NCBI GenBank assembly: GCA_902783765.1
Contig: CACZSB010000215.1
Span: 1 to 7,667 of the forward strand
DNA length: 7,667 bases
Reading direction: 5' to 3'
Origin: an uncultured Lachnospiraceae bacterium
Lineage (GTDB): Bacteria > Bacillota > Clostridia > Lachnospirales > Lachnospiraceae
Position numbers and translations under genes: made by a program. The notes beneath the pieces were generated by a model, which saw only the letters and a program-made list of their open reading frames with translations, was not told the origin of the DNA and made no database searches. Within the stretch, counting starts at the first letter, position 1, and every line of letters begins with the position of its first letter. Below, in pieces: positions 1 through 5,625 of this stretch.

Positions 1-457
1 GGGCGGGGTGGCCCTCCGGGGTATTTAAGGCATCAAAATTATAATAAGCATTTTCCACTTCCGGCCCTTCCACCACCTCGTAGCCCAGGCCCACAAAAAC
101 CCGTTCCAATTCCTCTAAGGCCATGGTGTTGGGATGGGCATGCCCCAGGGCGTCTGCCCGGGCCGGCATGGTCACATCAATGGTTTCCGCCGCCAGACGG
201 GCCGCCAGGGCCTTTTCGGCCACAGCCCGCTGAACCGCCTCCAGCTTGTCCTCAATGGCCTTGCGGGTGTCGTTGACCCATTCTCCCACCCGGGGGCGGT
301 CTTCAGCCGGCACCTCCCGCATGGCCTTTAGTACCTCGGTAAGCCGTCCCTTCTTTCCCAGAAAGTCCAGTCGGATTTCGTTAATTTCCTCGGCGGAAGC
401 GGCCCGGCTCAGCCGTTCCAGGGCTTCCTCCCGAATTGTAGCCAATTTTTCCTGCAT
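1..457 (-). CDS. pheS: Phenylalanyl-tRNA synthetase alpha subunit, N-terminal part (cut by window edge)
   Basis: PheS pairs with PheT in an alpha2-beta2 cytoplasmic enzyme that charges tRNA-Phe with phenylalanine; the alpha chain carries the class II catalytic core. The first 152 codons are visible, about 45% of the usual ~340 residues. Residues 1-90 are the charged, alanine/glutamate-rich helical hairpin that family members use to contact tRNA. Around residues 97-110 comes the core entry with GHAHPNT, then FVGLGYEVVEGPEVE and YYNFDALNTPEGHPA, a signature stretch of PheS at the start of the aminoacylation domain. The start is the ATG at 455-457, with GGGAGG at 466-471 (minus strand) 8 nt upstream. 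pheT would be expected further left, outside the window. A canonical promoter lies only about 45 bp upstream of the start codon, leaving no room for a T-box leader. Identification is secure. Confidence 0.96.
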   Translation of the reverse strand, partial: MQEKLATIREEALERLSRAASAEEINEIRLDFLGKKGRLTEVLKAMREVPAEDRPRVGEWVNDTRKAIEDKLEAVQRAVAEKALAARLAAETIDVTMPARADALGHAHPNTMALEELERVFVGLGYEVVEGPEVENAYYNFDALNTPEGHPA

Positions 458-501
458 ATAATATGCCTCCCAACCGCAGAATTGCCGTTTACATTCGCAT
501 A

Positions 502-530
502 ATTATACACTGCCGGACAGCGTCTTGCAA
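502..530 (-). promoter_or_regulatory. Sigma-A type promoter of pheS
   Basis: On the minus strand, TTGCAA (525-530) and TATAAT (502-507) are separated by exactly 17 bp. The predicted transcription start is near 495, which gives a leader of about 40 nt before the pheS ATG at 457. The -10 box is a perfect consensus and the -35 matches at four of six positions. Confidence 0.75.
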
Positions 531-562
531 GCAAGGAGGCTTAAAAAGAGCGGAAAAGGTGC

Positions 563-591
563 TTGTTTTATGGTGGCGGTCACGCTATACT
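563..591 (+). promoter_or_regulatory. Sigma-A type promoter of the 158-aa gene, divergent from pheS
   Basis: TTGTTT (563-568) and TATACT (586-591) are separated by 17 bp on the plus strand. The start codon of the downstream gene begins at 598, seven bases after the -10 box, where transcription would normally begin. This is back-to-back with the pheS promoter; the two -35 boxes are 32 bp apart. Confidence 0.6.
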
Positions 592-597
592 GCCTCT

Positions 598-1074
598 ATG
601 CTCGGTATTACCATGACACAATTAAAGCTCATCACCTCCCTGCTGTTTCTCCGGGATAGTTTTGATGACTTCGATTTGGCGGAAGCCCGCTTCGTAACCG
701 AATTCAGCGCCGAATTCGACGGCCGAATTCCGGAGGAGGGGGAAAACAGCGCCTATATCAAATGGGGCAAGCTACGGCCCCTGGCTTTTCAACTGATTCG
801 AGGAGAGACCCTGCCCAAGAGCTTTTCCCTGGTGCTGGTTTATTCCCGGGAAAAGACCCGGGATCTGCTGCTATCCGAAGATCGGGAGACGCCGGACAGC
901 GAACTGCCCGCCCTCTTTCTGAATATACGATACCGGCAGGAGCAAATGATGCTCACCACCGGTATCAGTGAAAAAAGCTTTTATCCCGATTTTGAACTGC
1001 CCCGGCTCTGGGATCGGACCGTGCTGAATCTGTTGTCAAATCTGGGCCTGGAAGAAGCTATATCCAGGCCGTAA
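598..1074 (+). CDS. Uncharacterised 158-aa protein, DUF5721-like (family from memory)
   Basis: A soluble protein of unknown function with no membrane segment or signal peptide. It opens with a short hydrophobic stretch, then FDDFDLAEARFVTEFSAEFDGRI (residues about 22-44) and KWGKLRPLAFQLIRGE (about 56-71). Further on are LFLNIRYRQEQMMLTTG (about 116-132) and a late LWDRTVLNLLSNLGL. This order (FDxFxLxEA, DGRI, WxKxRPLxFxLIxG, LNIxYxxxxMxxxTG) recalls the Lachnospiraceae family DUF5721, but I name it only from memory. The frame is open back to 463. I chose ATG 598 because it places the N-terminus as I recall for the family and because a promoter fires at that point; ATG 613 is the alternative. 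No clear Shine-Dalgarno precedes either ATG. Its 3' end overlaps the convergent kinase gene by 17 bp. Confidence 0.7.
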   Translation: MLGITMTQLKLITSLLFLRDSFDDFDLAEARFVTEFSAEFDGRIPEEGENSAYIKWGKLRPLAFQLIRGETLPKSFSLVLVYSREKTRDLLLSEDRETPDSELPALFLNIRYRQEQMMLTTGISEKSFYPDFELPRLWDRTVLNLLSNLGLEEAISRP

Positions 1075-2554
1075 ATTCCACCCCGTTTTCCTTGTTTTCT
1101 CCCCGGCAGCCTCCCCCCAGATGCTCTGCCGTGGCCTTTACAATGGACAAACCAATACCAGAGCCGCCGTAGCTGCGGGTACGGGCCTTATCCACCTTAT
1201 AAAACTTGTTCCAAATCTTATCCAAATCTTCCTTGGGGATAAGGTCTCCCTCGTTGTAAACCGAAAAAACCGCCCCCTTTTCTCCCCGGGCCTGGGCCTG
1301 GATTCGAATCAAACCGCCCTCCCTGACATACTGGAAGGCATTGCTGATATAATTCTGCACCATCTGCTCCAAAAGCAGCTCATCGGATTCCACCATAAGC
1401 TGCTCCGGAAAATCCATTTTCAGACGCACCTGTTTTTCGCTCTGGATCCGCTCGAAACTCCCGCAGATTTCCCGCAAAAGCGCCGCCAGATCAATGGGTT
1501 CGTGCTGAATCTCCAAAGAACCGGATTCCAGCTCATCTAGGCTTAAAAGCTGCCGCACCAGGCGGTTCATCCGCTCCGCCTCTTCAATGATGATATCACT
1601 GTAGCGAATCCGCAGGGCCTCATCCTCCGCCATGCCCTCCCGTAGTCCCTCCGCATAGCCCTGTATCAGAGCTATGGGGGTTTTTAATTCATGGGAAATA
1701 TTGGATAAAAGCGCCCGCCGCTGCTGATCCAGCTCCTCTTTCAGGCGAATATCCTGCTCTAATTTTTCATTGGCCCGGCGCAGGCTGCCAATGGTTTCCT
1801 CCAGATTGTCCGAAAGCTGGTTGATGCTTTCCCCCAGCTGCTGAATCTCGTCCCCGGACGACCCCTGGAAACGCTGGGAAAAATCCAGGGAAGCCATTTG
1901 CCGGGACAGATCGCTCAGGGTCACAATGGGATCCGTCATACGCTTGGTCACATAAAGCATAATCAGGCTCCCTGCCAGCAGCACGCCCAAACCGACAAGC
2001 AATAAAAAGCGGTTGGAGATTCTGGCGCTGTCGGCAATCATAGCCAGGGACATGGACAGGAAATAAGTACAGCTGCCGTCGGCGCCTTCCACGCTGCCCA
2101 GACAGCTGATTTTCTCCAGGGCTGACATGGGATCCCGGGTGCGGTAAATCACATAGGATGACGCTTCTTCATAAATCTGCTCCGGCGGGCCCATGAGGGA
2201 TCGTTCCAGCTCCATAAAGCGCCAAAGACCCCGTTCCTCCTCACCGCCGGAATACAGGATCCGTTCTGTGCCGTCTCCCTGACCCCGGATAATCAAAATG
2301 GCTCCGATGCCGCTGCGCTCAATGCTTTCCCCCAGCAGGGCCTGAATCAGCTCATCCTCCGGATCCCGGGCCAATTCCTCCAAAAGAATACGGGTGCTGT
2401 TTAATTGCTCCAGCCGCTGACTCACATAATATTTTTCCAAGCCAAAATGGTTGAGCAGCCACAGCATAACAATGAGCAGCACAAATAAGCCGATAAAAAT
2501 CAGGGTATGCTTGGCCCGCAGGCTCAGACCATGTTTGCCCTCCTCCTTATTCAT
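1058..2554 (-). CDS. Two-component sensor histidine kinase (HAMP-HisKA-HATPase_c)
   Basis: A membrane sensor kinase of 498 residues that autophosphorylates on histidine and passes the phosphate to the regulator encoded just before it. TM1 is at about 15-37 and TM2 at about 182-204. They flank an extracytoplasmic domain of about 145 residues with two cysteines (C151, C162) eleven residues apart. A HAMP linker (about 204-256) leads into a coiled coil (about 245-282). The HisKA box SNISHELKTPIALIQGYAEG has the phospho-acceptor H288. The ATPase domain shows the N box with N401 and N405 (QNYISNAFQYV), the G1 box YNEGD (about 433-437), the F box FYKVDKAR (451-458) and the G2 box GGSGIGLSIVK (463-473). 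Every catalytic motif is present. The start ATG (2552-2554) lies inside the end of the regulator gene, with GGAGG 9 nt upstream, so translational coupling is likely. The signal sensed cannot be read from the sequence. Not a confident orthologue of any named kinase. Confidence 0.95.
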   Translation of the reverse strand: MNKEEGKHGLSLRAKHTLIFIGLFVLLIVMLWLLNHFGLEKYYVSQRLEQLNSTRILLEELARDPEDELIQALLGESIERSGIGAILIIRGQGDGTERILYSGGEEERGLWRFMELERSLMGPPEQIYEEASSYVIYRTRDPMSALEKISCLGSVEGADGSCTYFLSMSLAMIADSARISNRFLLLVGLGVLLAGSLIMLYVTKRMTDPIVTLSDLSRQMASLDFSQRFQGSSGDEIQQLGESINQLSDNLEETIGSLRRANEKLEQDIRLKEELDQQRRALLSNISHELKTPIALIQGYAEGLREGMAEDEALRIRYSDIIIEEAERMNRLVRQLLSLDELESGSLEIQHEPIDLAALLREICGSFERIQSEKQVRLKMDFPEQLMVESDELLLEQMVQNYISNAFQYVREGGLIRIQAQARGEKGAVFSVYNEGDLIPKEDLDKIWNKFYKVDKARTRSYGGSGIGLSIVKATAEHLGGGCRGENKENGVEFTAWI

Positions 2555-3230
2555 GGCCGGGTGCCTCCAGCTTATAGCCCACGCCCCAGACGGTTTTGAT
2601 TTGATCTCCTAAGGGCCCCAGCTTGCTCCGAAGCTTTTTCACATGGGTATCAATGGTGCGGGCATCTCCATAATAATTATAATTCCAAACATGGTTCAAA
2701 ATGGCTTCCCGGGACAGGGCCACCCCCACATTTTCCAGAAAGTACTGCATCAATTCATATTCCTTCAGGCTCAGCTCCACGGATTTTTCCCCCACGAAAA
2801 GCTGCCGGGCCACCCGATCCAGCTTTAAGTCTCCCAGCTCCAGCGGCTGGCTGCCCGCTTCCTCCTGCCGACGCAAAATGGCGGCGATCCGAGCCATCAG
2901 CACCCGGGGACTGAAGGGCTTGGTCACATACTCGTCCACTCCCATTTCAAAACCCCGGATCTCGTCCCGATCCTCCCCTAGGGCCGTAAGCATAATCACC
3001 GGCACCCGGCTGTAACGGCGGATTTCCGCCAAAACCTGCCAGCCATCCAGCTTAGGCATCATCACATCCAGCAGCACCAGGGCAATATCTTTGGCATCAA
3101 AAAAAGTGGTGAGAGCCGCTTCTCCGTCGGCCGCTTCCAGCACCGTGTATTTTTCCCGCTGTAAAAAATCCCGGATCAGGTCCCGCATTCTGGCTTCATC
3201 GTCCACCACTAAAATCTTGGCGCTGTTCAT
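2547..3230 (-). CDS. OmpR/PhoB-family response regulator
   Basis: A DNA-binding transcription factor of 227 residues controlled by phosphorylation. The receiver domain (about 4-120) begins AKILVVDDEARMRD with the acidic pair D10/D11. The phospho-acceptor is D55 in LVLLDVMMPKLDGW. Next come the switch threonine T82 in IMLTAL and the conserved lysine K104 in VTKPFSPRVL. The C-terminal winged helix (about 132-222) contains SLKEYELMQYFLEN, then RTIDTHVKKLRSKLG as recognition helix and the WGVGYKLE hairpin. The reading frame also offers GTG 3239 and ATG 3236. ATG 3230 is preferred because GAGG lies 8 nt before it, whereas the two earlier codons sit on the Shine-Dalgarno itself. It is the first gene of a two-gene operon with the kinase (8-bp overlap) and probably has its own extended -10 promoter. 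The regulon is unknown; autoregulation is common in such pairs. Confidence 0.96.
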   Translation of the reverse strand: MNSAKILVVDDEARMRDLIRDFLQREKYTVLEAADGEAALTTFFDAKDIALVLLDVMMPKLDGWQVLAEIRRYSRVPVIMLTALGEDRDEIRGFEMGVDEYVTKPFSPRVLMARIAAILRRQEEAGSQPLELGDLKLDRVARQLFVGEKSVELSLKEYELMQYFLENVGVALSREAILNHVWNYNYYGDARTIDTHVKKLRSKLGPLGDQIKTVWGVGYKLEAPGHE

Positions 3231-3262
3231 GCTCATCACCTCTAAAAAAGCTTTTCATCGCC

Positions 3263-3270
3263 ATTATAGC
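3263..3270 (-). promoter_or_regulatory. Extended -10 promoter of the two-component operon
   Basis: On the minus strand a perfect TATAAT (3263-3268) is preceded by TGC, giving TGnTATAAT. No good -35 box is seen 16-18 bp upstream, where the terminator hairpin of the preceding gene lies. The predicted start is near 3256, about 26 nt before the chosen ATG. Confidence 0.5.
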
Positions 3271-3275
3271 AAAGG

Positions 3276-3297
3276 AAAAGCCCTCTCAGGGGCTTTT
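3276..3297 (-). terminator. Rho-independent terminator after the DUF1461-like gene
   Basis: A perfect 8-bp stem with AAAAGCCC and GGGCTTTT arms and a 6-nt loop lies 33 bp past the stop codon at 3331, ending in TTTTCCTTT on the minus strand. The symmetric A/T flanks mean it could also work in the plus direction. The same arms recur in the two tRNA terminators of this window. Confidence 0.7.
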
Positions 3298-3330
3298 CAC
3301 GGAAAAATCACAATCTGCGGCTTACGCCTG

Positions 3331-3972
3331 TCATTTTTTACGGTCGCCCAAAATCAGGGCCAGGGAGCCAAAAAGAAGTACCAGGACCAGAATCAGCAGC
3401 GCTTCATGGAGAAAAAAGCTATCCGGCAAAATGGTGATAACCGGATCCGTTCGGTAATCGAACAGCCAAAGATCATTGGCAAAGAATAGCTTGTGAAAAA
3501 GCACAAAGGCCTTGTCCCAGCCCAGAAGAACAAAAAGCCCTATAAGCGCAGTCAGAATAAAACACGCGGCCCCCGCTATCCGGGCATAGCGTCCATCCCT
3601 AAGGGCGGCCGCCTTCCACCTTAAAAGCAGAAAGCCTCCCAGGGAAACGAGAAAGAGCAGCTGAAAAGCATCGAAAATCTCCTTCACCTCCTGAAAGTGG
3701 ATCCGCCCGCCCTCGGACATGGGGAAATCGGGAAAGTTCAGTTCTCCCCGGTTCCAGAGGGAATTATAATCAACCAGTACATCATAATTGGCTCGGATGG
3801 TCTCCGGGGGCAAAGCACTGGATTCCGCAATATGAAGAATCTTGATATCCAGGTAGTACAGAGGTCTGAAATGAAGTGCCACCACCACTGCAGCGCTGAT
3901 AATAAAAGCAAATAAAAGCACTGCCCCCAGGGCCGTCACCAAAGCCCTATGGATTTTATCTCTCTTATCCAT
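3331..3972 (-). CDS. Four-helix integral membrane protein, DUF1461/TIGR01906-like
   Basis: An uncharacterised polytopic inner-membrane protein of 213 residues. Hydrophobic segments lie at about 12-35, 101-118, 131-151 and 185-209. A hydrophilic loop of about 65 residues follows helix 1 and contains NYDVLVDYNSLWN and FPMSEGGRIHFQEVKEIF. Between helices 3 and 4 is the conserved-looking FHKLFFANDLWLFDYRTDPVI followed by LPDSFFLHE. This pattern (NYxxLxxY, HFxEVK, FHxxFFxNDxWxxDxxxDxxIxxLPxxFF) matches, from memory, the TIGR01906/DUF1461 membrane family, whose function is unknown. The in-frame TTG codons at 3978 and 3975 precede ATG 3972; the ATG is preferred, with only a weak AGCAGG ribosome-binding site. 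It is transcribed on its own from a promoter at 4074-4102 and ends at a clear terminator, so it is not in the two-component operon although it lies directly upstream on the same strand. Confidence 0.85.
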   Translation of the reverse strand: MDKRDKIHRALVTALGAVLLFAFIISAAVVVALHFRPLYYLDIKILHIAESSALPPETIRANYDVLVDYNSLWNRGELNFPDFPMSEGGRIHFQEVKEIFDAFQLLFLVSLGGFLLLRWKAAALRDGRYARIAGAACFILTALIGLFVLLGWDKAFVLFHKLFFANDLWLFDYRTDPVITILPDSFFLHEALLILVLVLLFGSLALILGDRKK

Positions 3973-4024
3973 CAACAACCTGCTTTCATGGCTTTTTAAT
4001 CACTTTTTGTTGCTTCGTAATTGG

Positions 4025-4037
4025 GCCCATATTGGGC
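4025..4037. promoter_or_regulatory. 13-bp perfect inverted repeat in the leader of the DUF1461-like gene
   Basis: GCCCA-TAT-TGGGC is a perfect dyad about 30 bp downstream of the predicted transcription start and 53 bp before the start codon. It could be a repressor operator or a small leader hairpin. No factor can be named. Confidence 0.35.
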
Positions 4038-4073
4038 ACTAATTTAGAAACTTCCTATAAATTGTCTTAAGTG

Positions 4074-4102
4074 ATTATACACATGATGAACAAGAAGGGC
4101 AA
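4074..4102 (-). promoter_or_regulatory. Sigma-A type promoter of the DUF1461-like gene
   Basis: On the minus strand TTGCCC (4097-4102) and TATAAT (4074-4079) are separated by 17 bp. The start would be near 4067, giving a leader of roughly 95 nt before ATG 3972. Confidence 0.6.
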
Positions 4103-4188
4103 CGACTCTACTAAACATTCCAAACACTCATATGAGCTAAATACTATATAACTTGATTTGTGCCCTTTATTTTTCTCCTAAAGACGAA

Positions 4189-4216
4189 ATAATACTGCGT
4201 ATTATACTGCCGCAGT
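4189..4216. promoter_or_regulatory. Overlapping inverted and direct repeats upstream of the PIN operon (putative operator)
   Basis: Two perfect inverted repeats share bases. ATAATAC-TGC-GTATTAT lies at 4189-4205. ACTGCG (4194-4199) pairs with CGCAGT (4211-4216) across 11 bases. In addition ATACTGC occurs twice, at 4192-4198 and 4204-4210, twelve bases apart. The cluster ends two bases before the -35 box at 4219. This layout suits a binding site for a regulator; none is encoded nearby unless one of the two operon products binds here. Confidence 0.45.
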
Positions 4217-4218
4217 CA

Positions 4219-4247
4219 TTGATATTTTTACGCGCAGGACCTAATAT
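4219..4247 (+). promoter_or_regulatory. Sigma-A type promoter of the 75-aa/PIN operon
   Basis: TTGATA (4219-4224) and TAATAT (4242-4247) are separated by 17 bp. The start would be near 4254, 33 nt before the ATG at 4287. An alternative -10 (TATACT, 4203-4208) has no matching -35. Confidence 0.55.
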
Positions 4248-4286
4248 GTTCATAAACAAAAATACTTCTCAAAGGAGGAATAAAGG

Positions 4287-4514
4287 ATGAAGACAGTGTA
4301 CACCACAAATAGCTACAAAGGCTACCACAAACACGACTCGTACAATTACAAGTACAACTTGGACGAGGACAACAAGGAAATTCATAAAGTCAAATGTAGC
4401 CGGTTCAAGTTCTTCGACGGACACGAGAATAACTGGGAAACCGATGAAAAAGTTGTAGATACTTGGAAAATAGATGATCCTTCGATGCCAGACTGGCTAC
4501 ATAAGTACATCTAA
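4287..4514 (+). CDS. Orphan 75-aa charged protein, first gene of the PIN operon
   Basis: I do not recognise this protein. It is 75 residues long with no membrane segment or signal peptide, and it is unusually rich in Lys, Asp, Tyr, His and Asn. The N-terminal third is repetitive in aromatic/basic character (NSYKGYHKHDSYNYKYN, residues 8-24). A single cysteine (C37) is followed by RFKFFDGHENNWETDE (39-54), and the tail DPSMPDWLHKYI ends the protein. The tryptophan-containing C-terminal half (residues about 32-75) looks like a small folded module. Initiation is strongly supported by AAAGGAGG at 4271-4278, 8 nt before the ATG, and by a promoter 33 nt upstream. The stop lies 34 nt before the next gene's ATG, so the two are almost certainly co-transcribed. 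By position it might be an antitoxin or accessory subunit for the PIN nuclease, but it shows no helix-turn-helix or ribbon-helix-helix motif. That role is inference only. Confidence 0.8.
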   Translation: MKTVYTTNSYKGYHKHDSYNYKYNLDEDNKEIHKVKCSRFKFFDGHENNWETDEKVVDTWKIDDPSMPDWLHKYI

Positions 4515-4548
4515 TTCATCACATCACACTACTGGAAGGGAAATAGTT

Positions 4549-5337
4549 ATGAGCCAATCAAACTATGACAATCACATAATTGAGATTTGCGACGAAATCT
4601 ATATTGACTCCTGCTCACTGATGAACGAAGATGCGGCCAAGAGTTTCTTTTCCAACTATCATGATGAGTTCCTACGCCTTGGAAAGAAAATAATTATAAT
4701 TAAGGAGATTCGGGCAGAACTTTCAAAGCTTCTTGAGAAGTCAGAAAAAGAGAAACTATCGCGTAAAGCTCTTGAACTGCTACAGGCAAACGACGATATC
4801 GTTCAAATAGAAGAAGGACAGCTGACAGAAGAGGATGTGAACAAGTCTTTTGCCGATCCCCCACTCTTGGCTCGATTAATCCAAAGCAAACCGAATATAA
4901 CTCCTCTACTTATAACGAACGACAAGAAGCTATCTATGTCAGCCAACCAGCTAAACGATCTTCCTTGTATCCACGGGCATCAAATATATGTTTGTTTTAT
5001 TCGCCCAGACGGAACATTAGGACGAGGAAAATACGATAAAAAAATAGTCGAACCTGTTATACAGAAGGTTGTAAATCCAATTAGAAAAAAAGTGGTAGCC
5101 CTCTCTAAAAAGGAAATAACTAGGAGACACAATTTGGTCTTTCGTAATCCTTCCGACAATTCATCCAGCAGCAAAGCTCCTGGAGCAAGCCCTAAATCCT
5201 CTACTACCAGAGCTGACATCCATAAGCAAAAAACACTGGAGAAGAAAAAGATATCCTGGAAGGTGACCGGAAAAGCAGTAAAGAATATTGCTCTAATAGG
5301 AGTTGGCTTCCTTGGAAGCAAATTTCTAAAGAGATAG
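4549..5337 (+). CDS. PIN-domain putative ribonuclease with basic Ser-rich linker and hydrophobic C-terminal tail
   Basis: A protein of 262 residues. Residues about 15-150 read as a PIN-like fold, a metal-dependent RNase family with clustered acidic residues. Motif 1 is EIYIDSCSLM with D20, the second acid is probably E57 in KEIRAEL, the third D103 in FADPPLLARLI, and the fourth D125 in PLLITNDKKL. All four expected acids are present, so it is probably active. Residues 160-195 are strongly basic. Residues 201-222 are a Ser/Pro/Thr-rich linker, and 225-245 a Lys-rich stretch. Residues 246-259 form a short glycine-containing hydrophobic segment (NIALIGVGFLGSKF), ending FLKR, which could be a membrane anchor or amphipathic helix. 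The start is ATG 4549 with GGAAGGG just upstream; the frame is open from 4474, but that start lies inside the 75-aa gene. The function is inferred from the fold only; PIN proteins include VapC-type toxins and rRNA or mRNA processing enzymes. Confidence 0.82.
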   Translation: MSQSNYDNHIIEICDEIYIDSCSLMNEDAAKSFFSNYHDEFLRLGKKIIIIKEIRAELSKLLEKSEKEKLSRKALELLQANDDIVQIEEGQLTEEDVNKSFADPPLLARLIQSKPNITPLLITNDKKLSMSANQLNDLPCIHGHQIYVCFIRPDGTLGRGKYDKKIVEPVIQKVVNPIRKKVVALSKKEITRRHNLVFRNPSDNSSSSKAPGASPKSSTTRADIHKQKTLEKKKISWKVTGKAVKNIALIGVGFLGSKFLKR

Positions 5338-5351
5338 TATGTACAAAACAT

Positions 5352-5383
5352 CCTCAGGGAGCTTTCAATCCACCTTCCTGAGG
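5352..5383. terminator. Stem-loop after the PIN gene (possible terminator)
   Basis: A 10-bp stem with one G-U pair (CCTCAGGGAG with CTTCCTGAGG) and a 12-nt loop lies 14 bp after the stop codon. On the plus strand no U tract follows (GGTTAATTCCC), so termination would be weak. On the minus strand the hairpin is followed by ATGTTTTG. The stretch 5384-5471 holds no other feature that I can see. Confidence 0.45.
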
Positions 5384-5480
5384 GTTAATTCCCAAGGGTC
5401 TTGCTTTATGTTTTTCTAGGTAAAAGCGAAGTATACCTTTTTGTATTAATAATGCTGTAGAAGGGATGTCTATAAAATCA

Positions 5481-5502
5481 AAAAGCCCCTCCCAGGGCTT
5501 TT
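5481..5502 (-). terminator. Terminator of the left tRNA-Arg copy
   Basis: Eight-bp arms AAAAGCCC and GGGCTTTT with a 6-nt loop, followed on the minus strand by TGATTTTAT. It lies immediately 3' of the tRNA and is identical to the hairpin at 7000-7021. Confidence 0.7.
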
Positions 5503-5506
5503 CGTG

Positions 5507-5580
5507 CGTGCCTGAAGGGATTCGAACCCCCGACACACGGCTTAGAAGGCCGTTGTTCTATCCTGCTGAGCTACAGGCAC
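5507..5580 (-). tRNA. tRNA-Arg(UCU), left duplicate with weakened stems
   Basis: A 74-nt cloverleaf reads AGA/AGG codons. The acceptor arms GTGCCTG and CAGGCAC pair perfectly and the anticodon stem is ACGGC/GCCGT around loop CTTCTAA, giving anticodon TCT. The T-loop is TTCGAAT. No CCA is encoded. Compared with the copy at 7026-7099 it has two substitutions. A at position 24 breaks the C11-G24 pair of the D stem, and U at 65 turns the G49-C65 pair of the T stem into G-U next to an existing G-U. It also lacks the tRNA-Pro gene and promoter that precede the right copy, so it may be poorly expressed or on the way to becoming a pseudogene. Confidence 0.85.
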
Positions 5581-5625
5581 AAAGCTTCGCAAAAGCTATA
5601 AAAAATCCCACCAGAGGCAGGATAA

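Larger units (their letters stand above)
3973..4286. other. AT-rich divergent intergenic region
   Basis: This stretch of about 310 bp lies between two divergent genes. It holds the minus-strand promoter of the membrane-protein gene (4074-4102), its leader dyad (4025-4037), a repeat cluster (4189-4216) and the plus-strand promoter of the PIN operon (4219-4247). I see no convincing gene on either strand in it. It is where base composition shifts from the GC-richer core genes to the AT-rich module. Confidence 0.7.

Noticed and set aside
463..597. Upstream 45-codon extension of the 158-aa gene starting at ATG 463
   Set aside because: The segment overlaps the pheS leader and both divergent promoters and translates into an arginine/isoleucine-rich stretch with no family pattern. 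The promoter at 563-591 would exclude it from the transcript.
1121..1540. Plus-strand open frame of 139 codons inside the kinase gene
   Set aside because: It is the complement of the conserved kinase ATPase domain and shows no independent motif or ribosome-binding site. The other long frames opposite the regulator, membrane and PIN genes were dropped for the same reason.
2530..2549. AAGGAGGAGGG just inside the kinase gene as a ribosome-binding site for a later start
   Set aside because: The ATG that follows is out of frame with the kinase, and the first ATG has its own GGAGG at proper spacing.
4095..4167. Long-range inverted repeat AAGGGCA ... TGCCCTT
   Set aside because: Arms of seven bases separated by about 59 bases are expected by chance in this much sequence, and one arm is already explained by the -35 box of a promoter.
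4474..4548. Upstream extension of the PIN protein from ATG 4474
   Set aside because: It runs inside the 75-aa gene in another frame and lacks a ribosome-binding site, while ATG 4549 has GGAAGGG upstream and starts directly before the PIN fold.
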